A stretch of 64,000 bases of DNA from Coriolopsis trogii (taxonomy: Eukaryota; Basidiomycota; Agaricomycetes; Polyporales; Polyporaceae), in the NCBI GenBank assembly GCA_020543525.1, contig JAHYIO010000031.1, positions 806,001 to 870,000 of the forward strand. The letters run 5' to 3'. Below the pieces are notes generated by a model, which saw only the letters and a program-made list of their open reading frames with translations, did no database searches and was not told where the DNA came from. The position numbers and the translations under genes were made by a program. Below, in pieces: positions 47,556 to 60,772 of this stretch; position 1 is the first letter of the stretch, and each line of letters opens with the position of its first letter.

Positions 47556-49454
47556 ATGATGTACCCTCGCTTCGTAAACCTGGTCCGCCTTGTCTGGCTG
47601 CTCGCTATAGGATGGTATGAGCTTGCGACTTTCTACCACCATACGTCTGTCTGTTCATGGCCTGACATCGAGCTAGCTTCCCTGGTATGTTCAAAGTTGA
47701 CAGCATCCGAGTAAATGCTCATTGAAACAGCTCTCCGTTCTCTAGGAGCATCCCCTCAAACTCACACACGTGCTTGTCGTAGCGGACCCTCAAATTCTAG
47801 ACAAACATTCCTATCCGGACCGACCGCCATGGCTTGTGCGGCTCAGTCAGCTCATCGTTGACCTCAACTTGCGCAAAAGCTGGCGCGCTGCATTAAGTCG
47901 TCACCCGGACGCAGTCGTCTTCCTCGGAGACATGATGGACAATGGGCGGTTGGCCGTGTCGGACGATGAGTGAGTACCATTCCTTCCCTGTCACCGCATT
48001 CTCGCAGGGAGATACGCCACAACATATCGCCCTAACACCGGAACATCAGATACGAGACGTATTTCCGAAGATTCAAGGACATATTCGCCGCAGACAAGAG
48101 CCTCCCCATCTACTATCTCCCGGGGAATCATGATGTCGGGTAAACGTCACTACCATCCCCGCTTCGACAGCGCGCTCATGTCACCTATTCAGACTGGGCA
48201 CATCTTCACCGAGGTATCAGTTTTCGGACCATGCGGTAGAGCGCTACACATCTCACTTTGGTGTTCTCAACCAACGCATCACTATTGCGAACCACACCGT
48301 ATGGCTGATAGATGCACCGGGCTTAGTTGACGAAGAGCGCGAACGTGCGAGTGCCGGCATGTCTTTCACTCAGTGGGCGGAGGCAAGGCCCGACCGCACG
48401 ATCGGCTTTGTACAATCGTATGCGAACCGTACGTCACTGTCTCGCGCTTCCTTCGCTACTGTCTGTAATCCAGGCTGATTGCATGATTGCTGACTGCCCT
48501 TCGCTACCGTTTTCCCAGACATGGGTCCCGAATTCGCAACTGGAGATGCAAACCCAATCCTGTTTACCCATGTTCCGCTTTCCCGGCCCGAAGGCTCATC
48601 GTGTGGACCCCTTCGTGAACGCGGGACGATACGCCAAGGAAGAGGCCTTGGGTATCAGAACCTACTCACGCCTCAAGCGTCTGAACTGCTTCTGCAAACC
48701 ATCCGGCCCGCGATCGTCTTCAGGTGCGGCCGCGCATACCATACGCAGCATCACGAGCGACATCACTGACTGCGTCCACAGCGGAGACGATCACGACTAC
48801 TGCGAGTACATACACACAGTGCCCTCCGCGGACAACAGGCGGCCACCCGCCTCGGTCCCCGAGATCTCAGTCAAGTCCTTCTCCATGGCTATGGGCATTC
48901 GCCGGCCGGGTTACCAGCTTCTCTCGCTCCTGCCCCCCACCGCCGCCCGAACAGGCAACACCATCGCACACCGCCCGTGCCTCCTCCCAGACCAGCTCGG
49001 GATCTACCTCTCTGTCTACCTCCCGTTCATCGGCCTCACTCTCGTCGCGCTCCTCGTCGCGAACGTGCGCCGCGTCCGCACGCGACACGACTCGCCGATG
49101 ACGCGTTCCGGAGACTCGATGTACCTCTCCGTCCGAAGGGACGACGCCGAGGCTGGAGCTGGCGTGGACTACGACCTTCCACCGCCCAGCGCGTGGCGTT
49201 CGAAAGAGTTCGCGCGCCCGTGGTGGTCGTGCGCCCGGACGGTCTCGCTCGGGAGCAGCAGACGGAGATTGACGGTCTCGAGCGACGCGCTCGTAAGGTC
49301 GCTCCTCTCGTTCTTGTGGACGGGGAGCGAGCGGGCACAGGATGCAGACCGGTATCGACGAGCGGGGGTTGTAAAAGGGTTTTTGCGGGATTTCTGGGAC
49401 GCGGCGTGGGCGCCGTTGGGCTTGTTCGTAGCCATCGCGTGGTGGGTGTGGTGA
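47556..49454 (+). CDS. Cdc1/MPPE1-like metallophosphoesterase, intact motifs (copy B)
   Basis: The protein begins MMYPRFVNLVRLVWLLAIGWYE (membrane anchor). The catalytic domain keeps the metal and active-site motifs: VVADPQ, FLGDMMDNGR, LPGNHDVG, FTHVPLSRP and FSGDDHDYCEY. A second membrane helix (YLSVYLPFIGLTLVALLVANV) and a basic cytosolic tail ending VAIAWWVW follow. The introns, including the one right after GNHDVG, match those of copy A in position. Both therefore descend from one duplicated gene and lie 31 kb apart on the same strand. The family removes ethanolamine phosphate from GPI anchors or affects Mn2+-dependent steps in the early secretory pathway. It converges on the candidate TEN1 gene, with 89 bp between the stop codons. 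Confidence 0.88.
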
Positions 49455-49543
49455 CAGGGCAGGTTCTCAGTATACAGTCGGTTACGCTTCTCGTGTCGTG
49501 CGGCATATCTATGGCTATCGTATATTTCTTGGCGCAATTCGTG

Positions 49544-50132
49544 TTATTTATCTGAGCTGGGATTGTGCCGCTGTACGCAGTCCTCTCTTGCTTGTATCGA
49601 CCGGTTCCAGAGGTCCAGATCGAGGTCTCCCGCTTCTTCCAGGACGATCGCCCGCAGGATGAGATGCGGGTTCACAGCCACCGGCGGCGCGTGCGCGTGC
49701 AGCACGGGTATAGGGAACGCAGTCTGTTAGAGCGTACCGAGAGCAGTGGCCAGTCAGCGTCGTCCGAGAGCAACACGAACCGAACCCGCATGCGTACCTC
49801 GGAGCGTTCGAGATAGCCCAGGGCCATGACAGCGGACTTGCTCTCGCGGAGCCAAGGCGAGGAGCGGGCCGGGCTGAGGCAGAGCGAGACGTCGACGAGG
49901 AGTGCGTCCTCGCCGTCGTGGATCATGATCACCGACGACGCCGCGTCGTCGTGCAGAAGTCTGGGGAGGAAAGAGCCCGTAGAGGCAGAGTCAGACATCG
50001 GTCGTTTTGCTGCGAAGAGGGAGGGGGAGTCGGCACGTACCGTCCTGCTATTCTCAGCTTTTGGGAATGGAGCGCGGAGGAGAGGGTGGATAGCCTCGTG
50101 GGCGTCGCGGACTCGACTTGCTGGATCGACAT
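49544..50132 (-). CDS. small OB-fold-like protein, candidate TEN1 (CST complex)
   Basis: Three exons (50132-50041, 49960-49798, 49723-49544) join in frame to 144 residues. The protein starts MSIQQVESATPTRLSTL. It shows the five-strand pattern of a small OB fold: KLRIAGRLLHDD, SSVIMIHDGEDALLVDVSL, SAVMALGYLE and PHLILRAIVLEEAGDLDLDLW. Size, strand order and the GR-L turn resemble TEN1, the smallest subunit of the CTC1-STN1-TEN1 complex, which binds telomeric single-stranded DNA and recruits polymerase alpha. RPA14 (Rfa3) is the main alternative because it has the same fold and size. The call rests on pattern rather than diagnostic residues, so confidence in the name is moderate while the gene itself is well supported by clean splicing. 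Confidence 0.6.
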
Positions 50133-50596
50133 TGAGATGGTTCAAGTTTCCGTTGTGTTTTGCCTAGTCCAGAGCACCAGCAGCAACGAGGTGGGATGTC
50201 CTCAATAGGGGCGATTACAGGGTATCTGTTTACTCTTGCGTGGATGACCACAATAGGTTGCAAGTACTAGATGGGAGGACGGAGAGAGTGGCAGTGTTCG
50301 CGTAGAAGGTTCACTTATGCATTCGAGCGCTCATCGGCACTTTATTCATACAACTCAAATTACGATGTCAACGGGACAGAGAAAGGTTCATTAACTGGAA
50401 GTGGACCTGGCACAAGCTGGATGAACTTAATGTCATTATTCTGATACTCGATCAAATATTACTCTGACTATTGTTATGGATGGTCATGGTCGAGCTACAT
50501 ACAAATACAGAGACTCTGACTAAATCAAACAGCCTATCTTCAAGTTTGCGTCAAGCTGAAGCTCAGGAAACGAGGAGTATTTCATACACGGCTGTC
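50133..50596. other. intergenic, no gene seen
   Basis: Between the start of the candidate TEN1 gene and the stop codon of the next minus-strand gene. It holds the promoter of the former and the 3' end of the latter. The segment is AT-rich, without repeats or RNA genes. Confidence 0.4.
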
Positions 50597-53379
50597 TTAC
50601 ACCTTGACCGAGTAATGCGGCTCGCCTTGGAAGTACTGTCGACAGGGAGTCAGCCGTACATTCTCTCACCAGGCTCACTGGCATCCAACGCTCACCTTCT
50701 CCTTACCGTCGCACTTGTCATCTCCAACAGCCTTACGGTAAGCCGCGCGCATACCTCTCCAAGTCTTGTCCCCATACTTCTCCTGCAGCGCACCCTCGTC
50801 CTTCCTATCCGCATACTTCCTCAGCATCTGCACAAACTGACCCCACCTCGCGTCGTCGCCCTCGGCGCCCTTGCGCAACAGCGGCTCGTCCGTCCGGAGA
50901 ATCCGGCGCGCACGCCCGACGTACGGCTGCTCGCCGTCGTCACAGACGGACACAACGTCGCCCGCGGCGGGCTCCTCGCTCATGACGCGCTGGATCTCCG
51001 CCACGTCCCGGTCGGCCAGCGCTCTGTACAGCGGCGCGCGGAGCGCAGCTTCCTGTGCGGTGAGCGAGCCCTCAAAGTGCATGTGGTCGAGGCGCGCGAG
51101 GAGCAGCGCGCCGCGGCCGCGCAGGCTCTTCTCCGCGTCCTCGCGCTCGACCTTGATGCGGTCGATGTTCTCCTCCGTCTGCGGCAGCGGGCAATGTCAG
51201 GATCAGGAACGGCGAGGGCACGCATGTATGTCAATTTGCTCACGTATGGTCCGTGCATGCCCGTCGCCTTGTCCATGTATCGCAGGATCTGAGCGCCGCC
51301 GAGCCCGATCCCATCGACCCCGGTGTAGACCGCGTCCTGGGTGAGGGCGTTTCCCGTCAACCATATTTTACCTCGGAGCCGGACTCAGAACGGTAGAGGC
51401 CCACCTTGATGTTCTTGAACGTGAAGCCGGCAGACATGTACGTAGCTAGCCCGACAGAGTGCGCCTCGTGCACCGCCCCCAGCGCGTCCGCAAAGCCGAG
51501 CTGCTGTATGAACGGCACGGACGGGTACTTGTCCGACGCGCCGTCGAACGTGACCTTGTCGAACCCGCCCTGGGCCGCGAGCTGGATCCCCCGCCGACAG
51601 ATGTCCGCGCCCCCGCTGATCTGCACGGCGGGCTGTCCCTCGACAGAGTCGTCCGTGACCGACTCCGTCGCGGGGTTGATGTTGAACGCGGCGGAGAGGT
51701 ACTGGAGGCGGTCCCGCGGCACGGTGGCGAGCGCGCGCATGTACCTCACCATCTGGCTCGTCGTGAGCCCGTCCATGCTGATCTTGCACTCGGCCGCGCC
51801 GAGGTCGAAGAACTTGTTGAGCGCCGCTTTGACCATGTTCACCGTCGAGACGAACTCGTGCTCAAAGTCGCGGTGCGCGGAGGTGTGCAGGAAGCGGCCG
51901 ATGTAGGCGGTCGTGGGGGCTTGGGCGCCCACGTGGAGCCGCACGCATGCAAAGTCGACGATCTCCGGGATGCGGTAGGACTCGATCTCGCTCCGGGGGA
52001 CGCCCTTGGGACGCTCGAGATCTGTGAAGAGAGTGTGGTCGAGGATTCGTGAGACGAGGCAGAAGAGGGGTCGTAGTCCACGTACGCTCGTTGTGTACGA
52101 TCGCGCCGGTCATCCATCGCGAGTGGCGAGTCGTGCCGAAGATATGGCCTTCGCCCGGGTCGGTGAGACTGACGTACGTCTGCGAGTGCGGCCTGAAGCC
52201 TACTGTGCCCAGGAAGCGAGTGGCGACCTTTGCCTCAATAAGGAGGTTAGACTCCATGATGCTCCTGTAGGCCACATGGAAGGCCTAGTATGACGAACGG
52301 ACAGTCAGCATACGTGAACAGCGAGTGTAAGATCATGAGGAGACCTACCACAAAGTCGTTGAACCCGGGCTCCTGGTCAGCCTCCCGCAACGCCTGAGCG
52401 ATATTCATCGCCGCCGCAAAGAGGTTCTCCCCGAACTGCGCCTGCCAGCTCACGGTGAACTCGTCGTCGCTAGCGGAGAGAGTGAACGTGTGGTGATCCT
52501 CGCCTCCGCCCGACCCGAGCTCGACCGTCGCAAAGTTGACAGCGCCCATCCTGACCAGGGTGTTCCGGTGCAGCTCGTTCGCCCGCCTGAGCGCGTCGAC
52601 GATGTCCTTCGCATTGTCCTCGGCCCGGACAATGTCGTCCAGGATGGCTTTGGCGTGCGTCTTGCCTTCTTCTGCCCAGTCTTGGTCGGAGCCGAACGTC
52701 TCGTCGATGACGGCGCGCAGCGCGTCGACACCCTGCTGCAGGTCCACGTTCGCAGCTGGTGGTGAAGACGAGAGAATGAGCCGTCGACGACCACGAGGTA
52801 AAAAGAGTGGTATAGTGTGGGCGCGTACCATACGGCAGCTGTTTGGTGCGGTCAAAGTGCTGGCTCTTGACAAAGTCCACCTTCCACTCTGACCGAACAA
52901 GTCAGCATATGGGTCTATCTTGCTACACAAACCACGGGGCTCACTAGCGACGCGGAGGAGCATGAAGATGTTCTGGAGAGTCAGGAGAGCGACCTCTTTG
53001 AACCGCGTAGACGTGATGGTCTTCGAGCACGTAGCCGGCTTGTCAAGCAATTTGACTTTCCTGCGCGGAGAACCGATCAGATACGGGCGGACGCAAGCAC
53101 CCACGATCAGTTGGCTCACCTGTCGAGAATGGAATAGTTGACGAGAGAGGAGAAGGTGGTCGCCAGCGAGAGGCCGGCGGCGGGCATGGGCGCGACGAGC
53201 CAACTCTCGTTCATGCCCCCATCGCGTACCTCGTACGGCGGCGGCGGAGAGAGAAGCTCATCCTCATCGACGGACGCATGAACACTTTCCCCAACAGCGT
53301 CTGCCCCCGACACGGAGCGGACGAGCGTGCACTTGGACAGAGGCTCGGAGCCTAGCGCGCAGAGGAGTTGACTGTACAT
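50597..53379 (-). CDS. uncharacterised protein, possible alpha/beta-barrel enzyme
   Basis: The gene starts at the ATG at 53379 (MYSQLLCALGSEPLSKCTLV), 80 nt below a TATA box. Exon 1 ends at 53120, and several further exons lead to a last one of 39 nt (50635-50597) ending YFQGEPHYSVKV. The N-terminal half is helical (VDALRAVIDETF, DIVDALRRANELHRNTLVRM). The central part has regular strand-helix units: VDFACVRLHV, AECKISMDGLTTSQMVRYMR, ADICRRGIQLAAQGGFDKV, then VHEAHSVGLATYMSAG and GVDGIGLGGAQILRYM. The last two resemble strands 7-8 of phosphate-binding TIM barrels. The C-terminal ~150 residues are charged and helical. I do not recognise the family. No signal peptide or membrane helix is seen, so it is probably cytosolic. 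Confidence 0.75.
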
Positions 53380-53458
53380 GGTGGGAACGTGTTTAGAGTG
53401 ATTTTAGGGTAACGTTGAGAGGAAAGGACTCAGGAGGCCATTGACGATGCACGAGGGC

Positions 53459-53465
53459 TTTTATA
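53459..53465 (-). promoter_or_regulatory. TATA box of the gene starting at 53379
   Basis: On the minus strand the sequence reads CTATAAAAG, 80 nt upstream of the start codon. Confidence 0.6.
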
Positions 53466-54663
53466 GAGCCTCTCGCTCGAAGCTCCATACTCGTGTCCGT
53501 CGCAGATAGGCACAACCCGAACGACACCTGGGGACAGTGGCGTGCGCGTACGGAAGGCACACCCAGGCCCGAATACCGTTCGGGGACCAGCTTTCGCCGG
53601 GATCGTCAAGGATGTCGAGGAGAAGTGAAGCTGCTCAAGTCAAGCGACTTGACGTTCGGACGTCATATCGCGACCTTGCGCCAACCAAGGATGGTCACAG
53701 AGCCCCAATGGCGCTGGCTAGTTGAACTCTGAACGTTCCGTGGTGCCTTGATGTCCAGACGCGTCAGTGTATTGGGACAACCTTGTGATCATATTCAGAC
53801 GTCGACCCTGCGCAGTGACTTGCAGGTATGTCAGTATGGAAAGACGGGGAAGGCCACACCGGACGTACTGTACACTCACCTGCATGCAACGTGGCTCTTG
53901 CCACTTTTCTTGCACACTAGAAGATCCGGAGCAACGCCACTTTGAACTGTCAGATACAGTTCGAGCGTAATAGGGTTTATGGAGCGGAGAGCGATTTAGT
54001 GGGCGAGGCATAGATGACTAGTAGAGCCAGCTCCTGAGAGACCGAAGATATGTCTGCGTGAAAGGTACCCATGAGGGAGAGCGAACACTCACCAAGCTGT
54101 TACGATGTCCTTTGGGAATCGAATCGGTGATCAAGTGGTCGGACAGTGTATTCCGTACAAGAGGACGAATCAATTCGTAGAGCAACTATGGACCTTTAGT
54201 TCGTGTCGTGTTCAGCGCAAGATAGGCTCGGGCTGCATGAGTAGTCAGAGAAAAGAAAAGCAGAAGCCGAATAAGAGCAAATGTGCGCAATGCGCATGCG
54301 AAAGTGAGAGACGCGCGTCTTCCCCACTTTCTCTGTATAGGCCTTTCAAGTTGCTACTCACAGTTCTGAGCCTCTCAGGCACGTTCAAGCGCGGTATCGA
54401 AGAACCCAGCCGAAAGAACTGTCGCGTTGGTAGCCGGCGGCCGCCACCGTTGCACGCGGCCTGCGGCTGGAGTTGTGGCACAACGATGGCCCTCCCTGCA
54501 AGCGACTGAAGAGCGACTGCCAATGCCAAGGACTCGGGGCAGTCTGAAAGCGCTGCAGATTCGCCATAGGACGTCGAGGCAGGGTCTCTGACTCTCTGCG
54601 CCCGACGTCCGAGTCGGTGCCTGTGGGGAGCGGATCGTGGTTCGATAGCCGCATTGTGGACGA
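53466..54663. other. intergenic, no gene seen
   Basis: No supported gene in 1.2 kb; frames on both strands are short and without motifs. Confidence 0.4.
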
Positions 54664-56317
54664 CTAACGATGGGAGTACGGATCAGCTGGAGTGTGTCTA
54701 CCGGAGAGATCTGCGACCGCTAGGTGCTGGCTAGACGTCGACGCCCACGCGCACCTTGAAACGTCGCGCATCGGAAAGTCACACACGGGTGCGCTGCAGA
54801 CACGGACCTTGTCTTCGGCATCCAAAGACATCTCGACTGTCACGCTCTCGAAGAAAGGAACAACAGCCGCATGTCTAGTGAGATAGGTAGGTAACACAGA
54901 AAGGCCGGTACGAGCAATCAACATGTCCAAGGCATGGCATACCTCCTGAACACCGACAGGTGCCTGTCGTTCTCGACTCACGTACCTGTGTGGTGTTGGC
55001 GGCAAGCGTCCACGCAAACGCACAACTGTATCACCGTACACGCCATGTCCCTGTCCCTGTCCCTGTCCCTGTACGGCTGAACGAGCTTTCGGGCTGCAAG
55101 TATTTCGTGCGACTGGTTAGCTCATGCGCAGCGCTTGATGGTGGGTGTGCGGAAGCTTGTACGAGATTATCGACGAGGCGCGCCATGGATTGTTCGGGCA
55201 TAGCAGCAGGTGAGACTGCAAGTAGCGGGCATCGATCACAGGCCTGGGAGGTACGGATGAGACGTTGAGGACTGACATGAGGCACAGGGGTGGCTGGACA
55301 TGGAAGCTGTATGGCCTGCTTGGGGAGTGCGGTCCTGGGAAGGCGAGGGGGCTAAGACGGGCGAGGGGAAGAGTGAGCGCGATGATGCAGGGGGAGCAAG
55401 CACGGGACCGATAGATGGGAGTGCAAATCAAAGGGGTCCGGTAACGCACGGCGCACGCATGCGCACGCGTTTCGGTGCGTAAGACGGTGTTGGGGGTGGA
55501 GCGAGAAGCACGCGTCGCGACGGGTAGTCGGCTGCGAGTGATTGAGGACCGGACGCGGCGCGCGGAGGGGGCGGGACGAGAGAGGACGGCGGGGGGACAG
55601 CGACGAGAGCAGGGAAAGGAGGGAGAGAAGGCGGAGGAGGGAGAGCGGGCGAGGACAGGAACAGGGAGATGGTGATAAGGGGAAAGAAGCCCGAGAATGG
55701 GGCAGAGGAGGCGTAGTGGATCAGACGGTCTAGATCGGGATCTGAAGCGACGATGCTGGTCAGGGTGCCCGATATATTCGACGGCGTGGGGGACGGGCGA
55801 GCTGAGTGCTTGGTACATAAGGTGCACGACGCGACAGAGAGACCGGCCTGCTTGATTCCTGCACGCCATCGCCTCAACTCTGCTGCTCGACGTCGGGAGG
55901 ATCTCGGAGAAGGCACAGGGCTGATCACTCGCACTGCGCGCTGGGAGACATGTCCACACACGCACGTTGGTCGGCGTGCGCAGAGGAGCGGGGGCGGGTG
56001 TGGTGGCCGGAGGGGGATGCAGTCGGCCGGCTGTCGCTCGCCGGGGAGCCGCTGCACGGGGCCAGTGCGTCGGGAGCTGGGCCGAGCAGCGGGCGGGGCA
56101 CGGCGCGAGAGCAGCAGCGGCGATCGATCTGCGAGCCCATCCGGGAAGAGTCCTCGCCCAGCAGAGCCTCGGGCGCAGACTCGGACTGGGACGACACGGA
56201 CGACGAGGATTCGCCAGGTGCAGGTGCAGGCGCACGCGCACGCGGCTCGAGAAGCACGCCCCCCAGTCCCTCTAGGCACTTCAGATCGATATACGCCCTC
56301 TCCCCCGTTTCGGACAT
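54664..56317 (-). CDS. doubtful multi-exon gene, function unknown
   Basis: Several minus-strand stretches have coding-like composition: MSETGERAYIDLKCLEGLGG from 56317; after an intron with a GTGCGT donor, QLRRWRAGIKQAGLSVAS leading to SDPDLDRLIHYASSAPFSGF and a hydrophobic FFPLITISLFL; SQACDRCPLLAVSPAAMPEQ near 55250; and LSVLPTYLTRHAAVVPFFES with a stop at 54664. Exon links after about 55430 are uncertain. The proposed start lies only 14 bp from the TATA box of UGP1, which argues against it as drawn; a downstream Met (MGSQIDRR) may be the true start. The segment is very GC-rich, so long chance frames occur on both strands. A (TGTCCC)4 microsatellite is at about 55047-55070. Confidence 0.3.
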
Positions 56318-56330
56318 TGCCCTCGACGTA

Positions 56331-56336
56331 TATAAA
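56331..56336 (+). promoter_or_regulatory. TATA box of UGP1
   Basis: TATAAA in GTATATAAACG, 163 nt upstream of the ATG at 56499, followed by a long C/T-rich leader (CTCTTCTTCCCTCATCGCC). Confidence 0.65.
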
Positions 56337-56498
56337 CGTCATCACCGTCCACGAGCCCCCCCAGTCCGCTCCCTCTCCGCTCCCCAGCCCCTCGTCCTCA
56401 TCTCGACAAACACCACAAAACCCGTCCACATCAATCCCTCGTGCGTTTCTCTATTCTTTCCCTCTCTTCTTCCCTCATCGCCATCCGCCTCCAGCGAC

Positions 56499-58466
<1,968 letters not shown>

Positions 58467-58843
58467 TCGGGGATGCTGTCCTGTTCTTGCTTTGTTTTCG
58501 TTATCAACGGACGGTCTCCTGCCACCACTTGACAGCGTCCCTCGCGTCTTCGTTCATGTAAATGTTGCTGTTTGCACGTCATCCACGCTCGAGCCAGCAA
58601 AACGCACTGGCCACCGTCTCGAATTCCGGGAGTCGCTCACGATCTGATCCTCACATACACAGTTTGCACATGTAGATGCACCGGGGAGGAATGCATACGG
58701 ACAATTGGAATGCAGTCAGAATCATAACTCGTGTTCCGTCTGCTATAATTTGTGAAGCTCGAGTGATCCATAAACAAAGATGATTTGATTGAAGAGACAT
58801 GAACGTGAGCACTAGCAAAAGATATTCAAGATGCACATCGTAT
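58467..58843. other. UGP1 3' flank
   Basis: Non-coding region between UGP1 and the tRNA gene; no feature besides the presumed polyadenylation region. Confidence 0.5.
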
Positions 58844-58921
58844 TGACCACCGCAGGGGTCGAACCTGCAATCTCCTGATTACCGATCGTAGTCAGACGCG
58901 TTGCCATTACGCCAGGCGGCC
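58844..58921 (-). tRNA. tRNA-Arg (anticodon ACG) with short intron
   Basis: Read on the minus strand, GGCCGCC (58921-58915) pairs with GGTGGTC at the 3' end (two G-U pairs), with A as discriminator. The D-arm is GCGT-AATGGCA-ACGC. The anticodon stem TCTGA pairs with TCAGG, and the loop CTACGA gives anticodon ACG. The T-arm is GCAGG-TTCGACC-CCTGC. An intron of about 6 nt (TCGGTA) follows position 37. Removing it gives a normal class I length and a body very similar to fungal tRNA-Arg(ACG). Confidence 0.9.
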
Positions 58922-59271
58922 ATGCCATCAAATTTATTACTTGTCATATATGGTGCGAGCCCCAATGGATGTGAGCTGTCTTTCTATTTCTAGTCAACCA
59001 GTTCTTGCTTCTCATCATGAATGCAACATCATGCATCTCCATCTGTCCAAAGTGAACTAACTCCTCTTGTACCCTCATCCCAGAAGGACAAAAACTAGTT
59101 GAAGCCTTCTGCCATATATAAGACTGTTGTTAAAAATACAGTTGAACGGGTAACGGTCTAGGTTATAAGTGCTGGAATGCAGATTAAGCCAAACTTAACA
59201 TTGTGGCCTTTTGGTCCAGTTGACATTATGTCTGATTCTAGCAATGTGACCATTACATAACTGCATAGATA
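58922..59271. other. AT-rich intergenic DNA
   Basis: No gene. GC content falls here relative to the sequence on the left, marking entry into the transposon-rich part of the window. Confidence 0.5.
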
Positions 59272-59371
59272 CAGTCAACTCCCTCCTAACCCATAACTGT
59301 CAGGATAGGCCAAAATATATGGGTTTTCATAGGTTATGGGCTAGGGGAGGATGATAACAATAAGCACTGTA

Positions 59372-59590
59372 CAGTGGCTTACATAACTGTTTCCAAGATT
59401 GTGACTTTCCGACGAAAATGTGTATATCTCTGTAGATACCTGGTATATAAATATGCAATAAATTGCGTTGGATAGACCTGCTTCCTAGCTATCCAGCAAA
59501 CAAAGTTTCATGCAATTCTGCCCAGACCTTGCTTAGATATTGAGCACTCTTTGGGTGCTACTCTTGGAAACAGTTTTGGAAGTGGTGCTG
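59372..59590 (+). repeat. left terminal inverted repeat of the Tc1-like element
   Basis: 219 bp. It carries AACTGTTTCCAAG near its outer end and the reverse complement CTTGGAAACAGTT near its inner end, two candidate transposase-binding sites facing each other. Confidence 0.9.
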
Positions 59591-59612
59591 CAAAAAGGCA
59601 TAATACATAACT

Positions 59613-60632
59613 TTAGTACTTAGTATACCCTCCCTTTGCCCTCAATACAGCCTGGATCCTATCAGGCATACTCTCAATCAACTTCTGACACTCCTGAACT
59701 GAAATTGCCTCCCATTCCACCTGCACCCGCTCCCACAACTCCTTGATCGAGGTTGGTGGCTTTTCATACCCTGCGAGCTTGCGTTTAAGGACACCCCAGA
59801 GATGCTCGATGGGGTTGAGGTCAGGAGATTGTGGGGGCCACTCCATGACTTGAATCTTGTTCTCTTTGAAGCACCGTTTGGCCTTTTTGCTAGTATGCTT
59901 GGGGTCGTTGTCCTGCTGGAAGGTGATGTCATCGAGGTTGTAGTCCCAGTTGTAAAGGGAATTGAGCAGTTCATCCTCCATAATGTTGACGTAGAGCTCC
60001 GCATCCATGGGTCCAATGATCCTGCATGAATGGCCTGTCCCCTTCCACCCAAAACAGCCCCAAAACATCAGGTTTCCTCCACCAAACTTGAGGGTGCCAT
60101 CCACAAGGCGGTCACTGAGCCCCTCTCCCTTCTTCTTCCACACATATTTCCTCCCATCTGACCCCACCCTGTTGACCTTGGTCTCATCTGACCAAACCAC
60201 CCCCTTCCAGTCCTCCACAGTCCAGTCCTTCTTTGAGAGAGCGAAGGCATACCGCTTAGCCCTATGGGTAGCCTTGAGCTGAGGCCGTTTCTTCTTCACT
60301 ACTGCCCTCATGCCTGCAACCTTGAGTGCACGACGGATGGTCTGGACAGAGATGTTCCCAAGGAAGGTATCCTTGATGCTTCGGTGGACTTCAACAGCAG
60401 TATCGGCTTTCCCGGTCTCGATAAGTCGGGTAGCATGTCGGATAGTGGTAGGGGAGAGAAGGGATGGACGGCCACCCTGAGACTTGGGCACCTCAGGACA
60501 GTGTTCAGAGCGAAGTTTGCTGATCTGACTCCTACTAACACCAGTCTGAGTGTGGATATGAGTGATAGAATGGCCCTGGCGGGCAAGGGAGATGATGTTG
60601 TTGACAGTAGTGTTAGAGAGAGGAGGATGCAT
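59613..60632 (-). CDS. Tc1-like transposase (DD34E), intact
   Basis: A single open frame of 339 residues from the ATG at 60632 to 59613, without introns, unlike the host genes. The N-terminal paired-type helix-turn-helix region has VNNIISLARQGHSITHI and GVSRSQISKL. A second HTH includes NISVQTIRRALKVAGMRA. A GRPS hinge-like segment (GGRPSLLSP) lies between. The catalytic core shows the first Asp in GVVWSDETKVN, the second in ITFQQDNDPKHTS and the Glu in SPDLNPIEHLWG. Counting gives 34 residues between the second Asp and the Glu, the Tc1 signature. It also has the Gly-rich FGGGNLMFWGCF. The enzyme cuts and pastes the element at TA dinucleotides in the nucleus. Confidence 0.95.
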   Translation of the reverse strand: MHPPLSNTTVNNIISLARQGHSITHIHTQTGVSRSQISKLRSEHCPEVPKSQGGRPSLLSPTTIRHATRLIETGKADTAVEVHRSIKDTFLGNISVQTIRRALKVAGMRAVVKKKRPQLKATHRAKRYAFALSKKDWTVEDWKGVVWSDETKVNRVGSDGRKYVWKKKGEGLSDRLVDGTLKFGGGNLMFWGCFGWKGTGHSCRIIGPMDAELYVNIMEDELLNSLYNWDYNLDDITFQQDNDPKHTSKKAKRCFKENKIQVMEWPPQSPDLNPIEHLWGVLKRKLAGYEKPPTSIKELWERVQVEWEAISVQECQKLIESMPDRIQAVLRAKGGYTKY

Positions 60633-60772
60633 GATGAGGGCAGGAAAGAAAGGTCTGCTCTACTGGCAGATGACCTGGTATGATGCTATTAAACATTACC
60701 TAACATATTCTCACAGTACCATGTGACCTTTGCTACAGGATTGGCAATCCATTGAATTTATATGGGGGAGCC

